Shown here one piece after another: positions 40,031 to 49,543 of a stretch of DNA of 50,184 bases; position 1 is the first letter of the stretch; every line of letters starts with the position of its first letter. This DNA comes from Candidatus Hydrogenedentota bacterium (GTDB lineage Bacteria > Hydrogenedentota > Hydrogenedentia > Hydrogenedentales > JAGMZX01): the NCBI GenBank assembly GCA_029556545.1, contig JAKQEQ010000057.1, positions 1 through 50,184 on the forward strand, written 5' to 3'. The notes below the pieces were generated by a model that saw nothing but the letters and a program-made list of their open reading frames with translations, did no database searches and was not told where the DNA came from. Position numbers and translations under genes: made by a program.

Positions 40031-40732
40031 ATGAACAGACTGGCGTGGATAGGCATTGTGGCGTGCGCATTGGTGCAGGGCGCGTTTGCGGCGGACGCGG
40101 AACCGGCGGCGGCCGAACCGCTCACCCATCCCGACACCGCGGGCTGGGACGACCTGTTCGCGGCGGACTTGTCAAACGCCATCGCGCCCGAGGGCGTGTG
40201 GACTCTCGAAAACGGGGAACTCACGGCGAGCGAGGACCAGAACATCTGGACGCGGGAGGATTACGAGAACTTCCTCCTCGATCTCGAATTCAAGAACGCG
40301 CCCGAAACGAATAGCGGCGTCATCGTCTATTGCAGCAACGTGAAGAATTGGATTCCGAACGCCGTCGAAATCCAGATCGCCGACGATCACGCCCCGAAAT
40401 GGGCGGATTCGCATCCGACCTGGCGTTGCGGCGCGGTGTTCGGCCATCTGGCGGCCTCGAAGAGCGTCGTGAAGGATCCCGGCGAGTGGAACCGATTCAC
40501 CATCCGTTGCGTCGGTCCCCATATTGACGTGGTCCTGAACGGCGAGCACATCGTCGCGATGGACATGCGCGAGTGGACCTCCGCCAAGACCAACCCGGAC
40601 GGCTCCGATATCCCGCCCTGGCTGAGCAAGCCGCTCAGCGAGATCCCGACCAAGGGCAAGATTGGGCTCCAGGGCAAGCATGGGAACGCGCCCATCTGGT
40701 TCCGCAACCTGAAGGTCAAACGGCTGGACTGA
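40031..40732 (+). CDS. DUF1080 (3-keto-disaccharide hydrolase-like) secreted protein
   Basis: A 233-residue secreted lectin-like β-sandwich of the DUF1080 family. A signal peptide ends near AFA (residue ~20). Family blocks: DLFAADLSNAIAPEGVWTLE, DYENFLLDLEFKNAPETNSG, WNRFTIRCVGPHIDVVLNGE, and KGKIGLQGKHGNAPIWFRNL at the C-terminus. Members of this family bind or hydrolyse modified disaccharides. AAGGAG precedes ATG 40031. Confidence 0.92.
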   Translation: MNRLAWIGIVACALVQGAFAADAEPAAAEPLTHPDTAGWDDLFAADLSNAIAPEGVWTLENGELTASEDQNIWTREDYENFLLDLEFKNAPETNSGVIVYCSNVKNWIPNAVEIQIADDHAPKWADSHPTWRCGAVFGHLAASKSVVKDPGEWNRFTIRCVGPHIDVVLNGEHIVAMDMREWTSAKTNPDGSDIPPWLSKPLSEIPTKGKIGLQGKHGNAPIWFRNLKVKRLD

Positions 40733-40818
40733 TCCTGCCGCGCCACGGCGCGAAGGCGTAATCGCCCGCCCTCGCGGCGACGCATGACAGTGAGCGATGG
40801 GAACGCCGGGAGACGACC

Positions 40819-43281
40819 ATGAATCGCGGAACAGCGGACGCCGCTTCGAAAAACGACGTGTTGCGGCTGGGCCTCACCATTTTTGTCGTGAGCGCGGGGC
40901 TGGTTCTTTACGAAATCAACTTGGTGCGTCTGTTCTCGATAGTCATACGCAACGTCAGCTTCTTTGTGCTCGGCGTGGCCCTTTTCGGCTACGGACTCGG
41001 CGGGCTGTACGCGCAAATGTTGAGTCGCGACGGCGCCGCGCAGTCGCCGGCGTCACTGAAGCGAACGGTCTTCTGGTTGGCATTGCTGACCGCGGCGGCC
41101 ATGGTCCTGGGCGTCGTCATTCTCGCCGTGGTTCCCGTGGGGCGTCCCGGGCGCCCCGCACCCATACCGCTTTGGCTCTCTATCGGACTGTTGTTCACCG
41201 GCGCCAGCCTGCCCTTCATGTGCGGCAGCATGCTGATGGCAAAGCTCTTCGCGAGCCGGCCCGAAGAAGCGCCCAGGCTCTACTTCGGCGATCTTATGGG
41301 CGCGGCCTTGGCGTGCCTTTGCGCGGTGGCGGTTTTCAGCGTGCTGGGCGGGTTTGCGATGCCGTTCGCGACCGCGGGCGTGCTGCTGGTGCTCGCCGCA
41401 ACTTACGGCTGGGAAAGACAACGATTCTGGCTTGCCGTCGCGGGCCTGGTCGCGGCGGCCTGGCTCGGCTTTGTGAATCTGCAGTCCGGCCTGATCCGCG
41501 TCACCCCGGAGGGCGACCTGCACAAGCGAGAATTCCTGTTCAGCGGCTGGAACTTCTACTCCTGGATTACGGTCGAGGAGGACGTGCGCTGGCGCGGCTG
41601 GCGGCTCAGTTCCGCATACGAGGGACCGGACCCGGAGTACCTCGTCATCCGGCAGGACGGGCACGCGCCCGCCTGGATTACCCGGTTCGACGGCGACTAC
41701 GACAAGGTCGCCCACCTGCGCTATGACGTTACCGCGCTCCCCTATCGCGTATTCGACCCGCAACACGCCCTGGTGATCGGCGCGGGCGGCGGACGCGACA
41801 TTCTCACCGCGAAGGCCTATGACACGCCGCGCGTCACGGCCGTCGAACTCAATGCGATTACCGCGAACGCGGTCATGCGTGGCGTTTTTCGAGATTACTC
41901 GGGCAACGTGTACGGCCTGGACAACGTCGAGATTGCGATCGAGAACGGCCGCACTTACATGGAACGCACGCGAGAGACCTACGACCTGGTTTACACGTCC
42001 CTCGCGGATACGTTGCTCGGCAATTCGGAAGGCGTGTTTGTGCTCTCCGAGAACCACCTGTACACCGTCGAGGCCTTCAGCGCCTATCTCGACCGACTCA
42101 ACCCCGGCGGATTCGCCTGCATCATTTACTCCGCCCTGACCGAAGGCCACCTGCTCCCCCGATTCCTGAACACCTGTATCGAGGCGCTGCGCCGCCACGG
42201 CGTCACCGAGCCGGAAAAGCATATCCTGGCCATGATGACCCCCGATCCTCCCGGTGAAGTGGACGAGGGCGTCTGCATCATGTTCGGGAAGTCGCCCGTA
42301 ACGGAGGCCATGACCGCCCGCGCCCTCGAGGCCTGCGCCGACCTACGATACTTCCTCGCATGGCCGCCCGCGGGCCCGCCCAACGAATGGACGGACCAAG
42401 TGGCGCGGATGCTTGACCCGAAACGGCGCGCGAAGTTCGAGGCCGAGTCGTATTTCGACGTCTCTCCCCTCCACGACGACCGCCCGTATCTCTTCTATGT
42501 GACGAAGCCCGGCGACTTCATCAACATGCTTTTGCATCCCTGGGAGACAGCGGCGAAAATTCCGGTGGGGCTGAGCCGCATGCCCTTCCTGATTGACCTC
42601 TTCTTCGTCGTGCTTGCGCTGGTGTTTCTGCTTATGGTCTCGCCATTGCTGTTGTTTCGCCGCGCGGACCTGGCCGGAGGCCGACCCGAGCAGCTTGTCT
42701 TTCTCGCGTTGTTCCTCCTTCTCGGCATGGCGTACATGCTTATCGAGGTGGGATTCCTCCAACGGCTTTTTCTCTTCCTCGGCAACCCGACGCTGACCTT
42801 CGCCGTTACGCTTGGCGTTATGCTGTTTTTTACCGGCTGCGGCAGCTATCTGTCGCGAAACATTCCCGACACGCGCCTGTGGCGCTGGCTTGCCCTCTGC
42901 GCCGCCGCCGCGGTCGTGGTGCAGATCGCGGTGCACAGTGTCGCCACGCCGGTCCTGTGCGCCGCCATGGGCTTCCCGCTCCCTGTCCGTATCCTCATCA
43001 GTTTCGCTTTTCTGGCGGCGCTCGCCACGCCGATGGGCATGCTCTTCCCCACGTGCATGCGCCTGCTTGCACGGCTCAAGCTCAACATGGTCTGCTGGGC
43101 ATGGGGCATGAACGGCGTGGGTTCCGTCGTGGGCACGGTCGGCGCGAGTCTAGTGGCGATCAATCTGGGAATGCGCGCCGTATTTCTTGCCGGCATCGCC
43201 TGCTACGCGGTATTCGTGCTGGTAAGCCTGATCGGAATCGCCTTCACCGCGCGTTGGGAAACCCGCGCCGGGTTGCGCTAG
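40819..43281 (+). CDS. membrane-embedded spermidine-synthase-like protein
   Basis: An 820-residue protein with about six N-terminal membrane segments, a central aminopropyltransferase-like Rossmann domain, and about seven C-terminal membrane segments. The Rossmann core shows ALVIGAGGGRDILTAKAY, VTAVELNAITANAVM and YDLVYTSLADTLLG; the gatekeeper Asp-Ala of true spermidine synthases is replaced by SLADT, so polyamine synthesis is doubtful. Proteins of this architecture are widespread in PVC-type bacteria with unknown function. Its last codons overlap the end of the convergent PurF-like gene by 4 bp. Confidence 0.85.
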   Translation: MNRGTADAASKNDVLRLGLTIFVVSAGLVLYEINLVRLFSIVIRNVSFFVLGVALFGYGLGGLYAQMLSRDGAAQSPASLKRTVFWLALLTAAAMVLGVVILAVVPVGRPGRPAPIPLWLSIGLLFTGASLPFMCGSMLMAKLFASRPEEAPRLYFGDLMGAALACLCAVAVFSVLGGFAMPFATAGVLLVLAATYGWERQRFWLAVAGLVAAAWLGFVNLQSGLIRVTPEGDLHKREFLFSGWNFYSWITVEEDVRWRGWRLSSAYEGPDPEYLVIRQDGHAPAWITRFDGDYDKVAHLRYDVTALPYRVFDPQHALVIGAGGGRDILTAKAYDTPRVTAVELNAITANAVMRGVFRDYSGNVYGLDNVEIAIENGRTYMERTRETYDLVYTSLADTLLGNSEGVFVLSENHLYTVEAFSAYLDRLNPGGFACIIYSALTEGHLLPRFLNTCIEALRRHGVTEPEKHILAMMTPDPPGEVDEGVCIMFGKSPVTEAMTARALEACADLRYFLAWPPAGPPNEWTDQVARMLDPKRRAKFEAESYFDVSPLHDDRPYLFYVTKPGDFINMLLHPWETAAKIPVGLSRMPFLIDLFFVVLALVFLLMVSPLLLFRRADLAGGRPEQLVFLALFLLLGMAYMLIEVGFLQRLFLFLGNPTLTFAVTLGVMLFFTGCGSYLSRNIPDTRLWRWLALCAAAAVVVQIAVHSVATPVLCAAMGFPLPVRILISFAFLAALATPMGMLFPTCMRLLARLKLNMVCWAWGMNGVGSVVGTVGASLVAINLGMRAVFLAGIACYAVFVLVSLIGIAFTARWETRAGLR

Positions 43282-44792
43282 CGGCGCGGTTTTCGAGCCG
43301 CCCGCTTGCGCGGCGGGGCGCTCGGGGCCGTTTCCTCGGGTGCGACGGCCGCGCCGTCGAGCAGGGACATCTGCCGCCCCTCGCAACTGTCGCAGCCATC
43401 CCAGCAATAGGTGCAAAGCTTGTGCTTCGGCAGGCCGATGGCGTCGACCAGGTCCCCGAGTTCCTGATACTGGAGCGTGGTCAACGAAATCCGCTGGCGC
43501 ACGCGCTCGACCATCGCGGCATGCCGCTCGGAACGCGGGTCCGCGTATTCATCATAGTGGGACTCGTCGTCGCCCTCGAGTTCCTTGATCGCGCGCCGCC
43601 CGGCGAGATCGAGGTCCGATCGCGATCGCGAGAAATCGAGGAACTTGCAGCCGAAGATGAGCGGCGGGCACGCGGGGCGCATGTGTACCTCGAGCGCGCC
43701 GTAGTCGTACAGGCGTTGGATCGTGTCGCGCAGTTGCGTGCCGCGCACAATCGAGTCCTCGCAGAAGAGCAGCCGCCTGCCTTGGATAATCTCGCGGATG
43801 GGGACCAGCTTCATCCGCGCCACAAGCTCGCGCATTTCCTGTACCTGCGGCATGAAGCTGCGCGGCCACGTCGGCGTGTATTTCGTGAAGGGGCGCGCAT
43901 AGGGAATCTTTGCCTCGTTGGCGTAGCCGATGGCGTGCCCCGTGCCCGAATCCGGGATGCCCGCCACGAGATCGATCGGCGTGTCGTCCTTGCGCGCGAG
44001 GGCAGCGCCGCAGCGGTAACGGACCATTTCCGCGTTCACGCCCTCGTAGCTCGACGCGGGGAACCCGTAGTACACCCACAGGAACGCGCAGATCTGCATG
44101 CGCTCGCCCGGAGGCGCCTTCTGCTCGACGCCGTCCGGCGTCAGCAACACAATCTCGCCGGGTCCGAGATAGCGCTCGACTTCATACTGGAGATTCGGAA
44201 ACGCCGTGGTCTCGAGCGTCGCGGCGTAGCCTTCGCCGTCGGTTCGCTTCCCGATCACGATCGGGGTGCGCCCGAGCTTGTCTCGCGCGGCGTAAATGCC
44301 GTGCGTCGTCAGCAACAGGAGCGAGCACGACCCCTCGATCTGCTCCTGGGCCCGTTGGATGCCCGCCTGGAACGTGCCTTCCTCGTTGATGAGCGTGGCC
44401 ACGAGTTCCGTCGTATTGATCCCGTCCCCGCTCATCTCGGAAAAGTGCGTCGTGCGCTTGCGGTAGGCCTCGCGCGTCAGTTGCTCGACATTCTTCACCG
44501 CGCCGACCGTCACAATGGCGTAAGGCCCGAGATGCGACCCGATGATCAGCGGCTGCGATTCCGTGTCGCTGATAACACCGATGCCGAGGCCGCCATGCAT
44601 CGTCTTGATGTCGTCCTCGAATTTCGACCGGAACTGCGCGTTCGAAATGTCGTGGATATATCGCGTGAACCCCTCCGCGTTCAGCACCACCAGCCCGCCG
44701 CGATACGTGCCCAGGTGCGAGTGGTAGTCCGTCCCGTAAAAGAGATCATGCGAACAGTCCTTGCGTGATGCAACACCAAACAAGCCGCCCAT
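43278..44792 (-). CDS. purF: amidophosphoribosyltransferase-like protein lacking the N-terminal cysteine
   Basis: A 504-residue PurF homolog. The phosphoribosyltransferase motif [15 protein letters not shown] (~342-356) is intact. Cysteines fit the 4Fe-4S cluster of the Bacillus-type enzyme: C235, C382 (FGCKF) and a C-terminal C-x-x-C (CTYCWDGC). However, the protein begins M-G-G-L-F-G instead of M-C-G: the Cys that is exposed as residue 1 and hydrolyses glutamine is absent. It may use free ammonia, or belong to a paralogous MGG-type group with another job. No second purF is in the window. The open frame to 44912 adds 40 unconserved residues, so I start at 44792. Confidence 0.87.
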   Translation of the reverse strand: MGGLFGVASRKDCSHDLFYGTDYHSHLGTYRGGLVVLNAEGFTRYIHDISNAQFRSKFEDDIKTMHGGLGIGVISDTESQPLIIGSHLGPYAIVTVGAVKNVEQLTREAYRKRTTHFSEMSGDGINTTELVATLINEEGTFQAGIQRAQEQIEGSCSLLLLTTHGIYAARDKLGRTPIVIGKRTDGEGYAATLETTAFPNLQYEVERYLGPGEIVLLTPDGVEQKAPPGERMQICAFLWVYYGFPASSYEGVNAEMVRYRCGAALARKDDTPIDLVAGIPDSGTGHAIGYANEAKIPYARPFTKYTPTWPRSFMPQVQEMRELVARMKLVPIREIIQGRRLLFCEDSIVRGTQLRDTIQRLYDYGALEVHMRPACPPLIFGCKFLDFSRSRSDLDLAGRRAIKELEGDDESHYDEYADPRSERHAAMVERVRQRISLTTLQYQELGDLVDAIGLPKHKLCTYCWDGCDSCEGRQMSLLDGAAVAPEETAPSAPPRKRAARKPRR

Positions 44793-44874
44793 AACGTCCT
44801 CCCGCGTGCCCTTCCGACATCGTTGCCTCGCGCTCATGCTATTGCATGCCGGCTCAAAATGCAATCCCCCGTGG

Positions 44875-44893
44875 CATGGGCGTCCCGCCCGTG
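44875..44893 (+). repeat. dispersed palindrome between PurF-like and TrxB genes
   Basis: CATGGGCGTCCCGCCCGTG, the same family as 12677-12695, 24939-24957 and 49863-49881. It lies in the divergent purF-trxB spacer, 36 bp before the trxB -35. Confidence 0.82.
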
Positions 44894-44927
44894 AAAGCGC
44901 CTGTCCCGCCACTTTCCATCACCGTCT

Positions 44928-44957
44928 TTGTAATGGGCGCGTCTGGTTCCCTATAAT
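44928..44957 (+). promoter_or_regulatory. probable σ70-type promoter of trxB
   Basis: TTGTAA (44928-44933), 18 bp spacer, TATAAT (44952-44957), 37 bp before the trxB ATG. The -10 is a perfect consensus. Confidence 0.7.
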
Positions 44958-44994
44958 CCGCCGCTGCAACGCAGGTTCACGGGAGTATCTTTGC

Positions 44995-45942
44995 ATGGAA
45001 AACGTCCTGATTATTGGTTCCGGCCCGGCGGGGTACACGGCGGCGCTGTATACGGCCCGTGCGAACCTCGCCCCGTTATGCCTCGAAGGCGAACTCAGCC
45101 AGGATATCCTGCCCGGCGGGCAACTCATGACCACGACGGAGGTCGAGAACTACCCGGGCTACCCGGAAGGAGTGACCGGGCCGAAAATGATGGAGGATTT
45201 CAAGAAGCAGGCGGCGCGATTCGGCGCGCGCTTCGAGTACAAGACGGCCGCCAAGGTGGATTTCTCGGGCCGGCCGCTCAAGGTCTGGGCTGGCGAGGCC
45301 GAGTATGCGGCGAAAACGGTGATTATCGCGACGGGCGCCAGCGCGAAGTATCTGGGCATCGAGTCGGAGAAGCGGTTCATGAACCGCGGCGTCTCGGCCT
45401 GCGCCACCTGCGACGGGGCGCTGCCCCGTTTCCGCAACAAGCCGGTCGTGGTCGTGGGCGGCGGCGATACGGCAATGGAGGAGACCCTGTTTCTGGCGAA
45501 TTTTGCGAGCGAGGTGCATCTGGTCCACCGGCGCGACAAGTTTCGGGCAAGCAAGATCATGGGTGACCGCGTCGTGCGGCATTCCAAAGTCGTCGTGGAG
45601 TGGAATTCGGTAGTCGAGGAGATTCTCGGCGATGACACGAACGGCGTGACCGGCGTGCGCCTGAAGGACGTGCGGACGGGTGCGACGCGCGAGATCGCCT
45701 GCACCGGCTTCTTCGCCGCCATCGGCCACAAGCCGAACACCGACATCTTCCAGGGCGTCCTGGATATGGCGGACACCGGCTACCTGAAGACCAAGCCCGA
45801 TTCGACGTACACGAACGTGGACGGCGTGTTTGCGTGCGGCGACGTCAAAGACCCGACCTATCGGCAGGCAGTCACCGCCGCAGGCAGCGGGTGCATGGCC
45901 GCCCTTGACGCCACCCGCTGGCTTGAGGCCCAGGAGACCTGA
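44995..45942 (+). CDS. trxB: thioredoxin reductase
   Basis: A 315-residue flavoprotein that reduces thioredoxin with NADPH. The FAD site [18 protein letters not shown] is at residues 6-23, the redox pair C136-A-T-C139 lies in ACATCDG, the NADPH site [11 protein letters not shown] is at ~153, and the second FAD motif is near [19 protein letters not shown]. Full length for the family. GGGAG lies 13 bp before ATG 44995 and a strong promoter is upstream. Divergent from the PurF-like gene. Confidence 0.97.
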   Translation: MENVLIIGSGPAGYTAALYTARANLAPLCLEGELSQDILPGGQLMTTTEVENYPGYPEGVTGPKMMEDFKKQAARFGARFEYKTAAKVDFSGRPLKVWAGEAEYAAKTVIIATGASAKYLGIESEKRFMNRGVSACATCDGALPRFRNKPVVVVGGGDTAMEETLFLANFASEVHLVHRRDKFRASKIMGDRVVRHSKVVVEWNSVVEEILGDDTNGVTGVRLKDVRTGATREIACTGFFAAIGHKPNTDIFQGVLDMADTGYLKTKPDSTYTNVDGVFACGDVKDPTYRQAVTAAGSGCMAALDATRWLEAQET

Positions 45943-45951
45943 TAAGGCTGG

Positions 45952-46107
45952 TCAGGCGCCGCCGCCGAAGTTGAGATTGATGCCGAAGATGTCGGCGATG
46001 CGCGCGATGATGTTCAGCACCTGCAAGACCACGTCGAGAAGTATCTCGAGGTCGTAGAAGCTGAACGCCGCCGCCGGCGCCGCCTTCAACACGCGGATGT
46101 TTCGCAT
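45952..46107 (-). CDS. hypothetical 51-residue small protein
   Basis: A small ORF with a good ribosome-binding site (GAGGAG, 9 bp before ATG at 46107). It starts MRNIRVLKAAPAAA, continues with an amphipathic or hydrophobic helix (LEILLDVVLQVLNIIARIAD), and ends in a glycine-rich tail (FGGGA). It could be a membrane-associated peptide or a bacteriocin-like small protein. It lies alone on the minus strand between trxB and the YkgJ-type gene. I do not recognise a family. Confidence 0.6.
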   Translation of the reverse strand: MRNIRVLKAAPAAAFSFYDLEILLDVVLQVLNIIARIADIFGINLNFGGGA

Positions 46108-46288
46108 CGTTCCGGGCTCCTCATTCACTTGCCTGCAGCTTTAACCGGCCGCGGACTGGACATAGCCGCCCCCGGCGGCCGCTCCGCGGCACGCACATAG
46201 TATACAAGAGTCGGCGCGGGAATGGTACGCGCCCGCCGCGCCGCTTCGCGCGGTAATTATACCCGCTGTCACGGGTTGGAGGTCCAGT

Positions 46289-46888
46289 ATGGGCAAAGAG
46301 TTCGTCCGCTTCCAGTGCCACCACTGCAACCACTGCTGCACGGAGGTGGTCTGTCTGCCCACCCCATGGGACGTTCTCCGCATCGTGCGGGGAACCGGCG
46401 CGGACCCATTCCGGTTCCTCGAGTTCCTTCGGCCTGATGAAATATGCGAGGTGGAAGCGGACGACCCCACCTGGCTCGACGTGAACGGCGCCAAGTACAT
46501 CATGGCCCTGCGGCGCACCGCGGACGGCTGCTTCTTTCTCGATAAGGCCACGCGCTTCTGCGCCGTCTACAAGCACCGTCCCATCTTGTGCCGACTCTAC
46601 CCCTTCGTCATCGAGGAGAATGCCCGCGGCGAATTCCTGGGATTTTCACTCCACAAGGACGTCGGCTGTCCCCGGCATCGGGATGGCCGCGTGCCCGTCG
46701 CGCCCTTGCACGCCCTCTACCTCGACGACCAAGGCCATCAAGCGGAATATCAGGCGCTGGTCCGCGCCTTTAACGAAGTCCGTCAGCCCGGAAAACGGCC
46801 CGAGGACTTCATTGAAACGTTCCTGGAAACGGATGCGGTCGCCCGGGCGTGTCTGCAGCGGGCGGGAAGGAACGCCCGACCGGCGTGA
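46289..46888 (+). CDS. YkgJ-family cysteine-cluster protein
   Basis: A 199-residue protein of the YkgJ (zinc or iron-sulfur cysteine cluster, UPF0153) family. The cluster is FQCHHCNHCCTEVVC at residues 8-22 plus the later FCAVYKHRPILCRLYPF, the classic C-x2-C-x2-CC ... C-x(n)-C pattern. Function not established for the family. GGAGG lies ~10 bp before ATG 46289. Confidence 0.93.
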   Translation: MGKEFVRFQCHHCNHCCTEVVCLPTPWDVLRIVRGTGADPFRFLEFLRPDEICEVEADDPTWLDVNGAKYIMALRRTADGCFFLDKATRFCAVYKHRPILCRLYPFVIEENARGEFLGFSLHKDVGCPRHRDGRVPVAPLHALYLDDQGHQAEYQALVRAFNEVRQPGKRPEDFIETFLETDAVARACLQRAGRNARPA

Positions 46889-46938
46889 GTGCGTCGAGTA
46901 GGGGCAGAAACATGGGGGCGGGCGCGGGGCACCGCCGG

Positions 46939-46994
46939 GCCGCAAAAAAAGAGCTGCGGCACGGGAGTCCGGCTTGTGTGAGTATCGCTCACAC
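46939..46994 (-). terminator. hairpins downstream of the surface-protein gene
   Basis: Two stems follow the stop of the minus-strand gene at 47035. GTGTGAG-(CGATA)-CTCACAC is at 46976-46994. GCCGC at 46956-46960 pairs with GCGGC at 46939-46943 and encloses a run of seven T on the minus strand. The first looks like a transcript end stabiliser, and the T-run may end transcription, though it sits in the loop rather than after the stem. Confidence 0.45.
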
Positions 46995-47034
46995 GCGCCA
47001 GAATCCCGCGCCGCAGGGCAGGCGCTAATTCAGA

Positions 47035-48843
47035 TTACGCTTGCATGCGCGCGACGTGCCGCCGCCGCCACAGGGCAAGCCCCGTGATGGCCGCAAGGAC
47101 CACCAGCAGGTCGCCCCACGCGCCGGCGCCGCCCGTGCCGCCCGCGCCGCAACCCAACACCTGTTGCGGCTTGCCAATCGGCGTTTCCTTGATTACATCC
47201 GCCTTCCGAGCGCCTTCGACCACGAAGTCGATCAGTTGCAGCGAGCCGTACTGGTCGCCGGGCCGCAGCGGCTGCGAACACGAGGTGTGGAACTGCACGA
47301 ACTGCAGCAGGTTCCCGTCGAGGTCATAGATGAACACCCGCGTGTCGCCGCGCAGGCGCGTCAGGTCCGTGTTGTCCGCGTCAATGTCGAACGACTGGCC
47401 AAGCGCCACCTCGCCGTCAAAGAAGATACGCGCCTTTTGATGGTTCGGATCATCCTTGTCCGTGGCGATGATGCGCACGACGCCCATGTAGGCGGGATCG
47501 CCTTCGCACACCACCTTGCTCGGGTCCTGAGCGTGGTTCGACGCGGCGCAACTGTCGCCCGTGTACACCATCGTGAGCTTCTGCGGCTTGCCGCTGTCGC
47601 ACCACCCCTCGGAGGTCGGCGGATCATCCGGCGGCTCATCGGCCGGGCAGAGCAGACCGCCACCACGGCTGTAGCCTTCGATGACGAGGAAGTCGCCCCG
47701 CACCAGGCCCGGCCCGATGGGCTGCGAACAACTCGTGTGGATTGTCGTGTTGAGCACGCCATTGACATATATCTCGATTTCCGGGCCAAGCGTGCCTTGG
47801 TTGTCGAGGCCAACGAACGTGAACAGGCCGCCCGGCTGCACCACGCCGGAGAACGCCGCAGCTTCCTTGTCTCTCCCCTGCACCCTCTGCTTCACCACGA
47901 TCAGGGCGTTCGGCGTGCTACCCGTATAGCGAAGCGTAAGCTGGGTTACTTTGCCTTCACAGGGGTAGCACTCTTCCTCTTCCTCAGGCGGTTGGATAGC
48001 CACGCCCGCGACGCACCAGGCCATCGATGCCGGGTTATTGTCCGTGCCGTCGCCCTCGGAAAGCAGTTGGAGGCTTACGAAGTCCGCTCCCGCCGGGACC
48101 GTAACGGACAGCACCTGCGAGTCCCACTCCGGCCCGTCGAGACTGGTGAACATATTGATGAAGCGCTGCGTCAGACCGCCGCTGATCACTTCGGTGACGT
48201 TCGGACGCAGGTCGCCGACACTGCCCACCAGTACCGGAACTTCGGCGACGCGGTCATACGTCGCCGGCTCGAAGAAGAACATTACCGGCGTGGTCGTATC
48301 GAGCGGCGGGGCCAGACGCCAATAGGCGAGGTCCTGGCCGTCCAGCAGGTCGATTTCAGCCCCGGAGCCGTCATCGTAGACGACCAGCACGCCCGCGCCC
48401 GTTGTCCGGAAGCTGCTGTTCAGCCCCGAGATTTCGAGCACGTTGCCGCCGGGACCCACAAGGCCGAGGTCCGTGATGTCCGCGCGCAACGTCGAGAAAT
48501 ACACCACCGAGAAGAAGTTGACCGGGCCGCCGATCACGTCGCCCGTTACCTCCACGCCGTTGACCACCGCCGTCACATCGGGGCCCGACTGCGGGTAAAA
48601 CTCCGATATCCAATACAGAAGCACCTGTTGCACGACAGCATCCGCCGGCACCGATACAAACAGACTTGCCGGCTGCGGCACGTCGATCAACCCCACGCCG
48701 CCGACCGCCATCCCGGAACCGGCGGCCAACGGAATCGAGGGCGGCCCCAGCCATTCCGTGCCATCGGCCGCCACTTGGGTCTGGCCCGCGAGGAACGCGA
48801 GACCAAACATCCCTAACATGAACAATACCCTACGCGATCTCAT
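47035..48843 (-). CDS. secreted surface protein with C-terminal sorting-like tail
   Basis: A 602-residue exported protein. A signal peptide (residues 1-27, ends VAA) is followed by a β-rich domain with IDVPQPASLFVSVPADAVV and repeats resembling the DUF7467 pattern: KPQKLTMVYTGDSC ... RVFIYDLDGN ... FHTSCSQPL, present twice (from ~300 and ~410). The tail LGCGAGGTGGAGAWGD is followed by a membrane segment (LLVVLAAITGLAL) and RRR, which resembles the MYXO-/GlyGly-CTERM type of sorting signal. It is probably anchored or processed at the outer surface. I start at ATG 48843 (MRSRRVLFML), preceded by AGGAG; the 16 upstream residues are not signal-like. Confidence 0.8.
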   Translation of the reverse strand: MRSRRVLFMLGMFGLAFLAGQTQVAADGTEWLGPPSIPLAAGSGMAVGGVGLIDVPQPASLFVSVPADAVVQQVLLYWISEFYPQSGPDVTAVVNGVEVTGDVIGGPVNFFSVVYFSTLRADITDLGLVGPGGNVLEISGLNSSFRTTGAGVLVVYDDGSGAEIDLLDGQDLAYWRLAPPLDTTTPVMFFFEPATYDRVAEVPVLVGSVGDLRPNVTEVISGGLTQRFINMFTSLDGPEWDSQVLSVTVPAGADFVSLQLLSEGDGTDNNPASMAWCVAGVAIQPPEEEEECYPCEGKVTQLTLRYTGSTPNALIVVKQRVQGRDKEAAAFSGVVQPGGLFTFVGLDNQGTLGPEIEIYVNGVLNTTIHTSCSQPIGPGLVRGDFLVIEGYSRGGGLLCPADEPPDDPPTSEGWCDSGKPQKLTMVYTGDSCAASNHAQDPSKVVCEGDPAYMGVVRIIATDKDDPNHQKARIFFDGEVALGQSFDIDADNTDLTRLRGDTRVFIYDLDGNLLQFVQFHTSCSQPLRPGDQYGSLQLIDFVVEGARKADVIKETPIGKPQQVLGCGAGGTGGAGAWGDLLVVLAAITGLALWRRRHVARMQA

Positions 48844-49504
48844 CTCCTGTTCTCTCCCATGGTTACAGCCTGCGCGAAATGCGCCTGCCAAACTTAAACA
48901 CGTTACCGTTCAGCCGACATGCCCTGAATACTTCTGCCGCCGACTGACAGATTTTTGACGCAAGCGTTGTGCCAAGTCACGGTCGCTTGTCCGCTTGAAC
49001 ATCATAAGTAACTATCAAACAATAAGTTACATTGTATGGCCGCGTGAGAATAGCGATGCCGAAGCCATCCAGGCAGGAGGCACAAATGGGGAATTTCGCA
49101 CGAAAGTTTGGGCGAAATTACGCATTTCACCGCCTCTTTATGATCGCAATGCCTCACCACAAGTGCCTCACAACGTGAAACGACCGCCATCTGGAGTTCG
49201 TGCGGCGTCCGAACGAAACGCGCTCCTTTACGGCGGAGAGATTCTCCGAACGAATCGGAGACAATCTCGCCTCATCCCAAAGCCCCTCCATATACGCCCA
49301 TGAGCTTTCCCTGAATTCCGCAGCCGAAAACGGGAACCCGCGTCTTTAATGGGGGGCTACAGCGCCACGGCAATTATCATACCCGCAACAGCGCAACCCG
49401 GTCGAGGGGTTTGCCCTTGTCCATTGGAACGCCGCGCCGTGCCCTGGTTGTTCCAGGCCCTCTCCTTCCGGGAAGACAAAGCTTGAAAAGTAGCGTGCGG
49501 AATT
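48844..49504. other. gene-free region upstream of the structured RNA
   Basis: About 660 bp in which I find no supported ORF. It contains an inverted repeat GTAACT...AGTTAC (about 49008-49030), a hairpin around GATTCTCCGAACGAATC (about 49231-49247), and lower GC than neighbours near 49000-49040. Short frames on either strand have no RBS or family features. Confidence 0.55.
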
Positions 49505-49537
49505 TTGCTTGCTAACGGGCCGGTTATATGGTATGGA
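49505..49537 (+). promoter_or_regulatory. possible promoter of the structured RNA
   Basis: TTGCTT (49505-49510) or TTGCTA (49509-49514) as -35, with TATGGT (49527-49532) or TATGGA (49532-49537) as -10 at 16-17 bp. This predicts a transcript start near 49544, just ahead of the structured region. Confidence 0.4.
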
Positions 49538-49543
49538 TAGGCT

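Noticed and set aside
42879-44768. 629-codon plus-strand frame opposite the PurF-like gene
   Set aside because: Antisense shadow of a protein with clear PRPP and Fe-S motifs.
47041-48816. 591-codon plus-strand frame opposite the surface-protein gene
   Set aside because: Antisense shadow; the minus-strand product has signal peptide, repeats and sorting tail.
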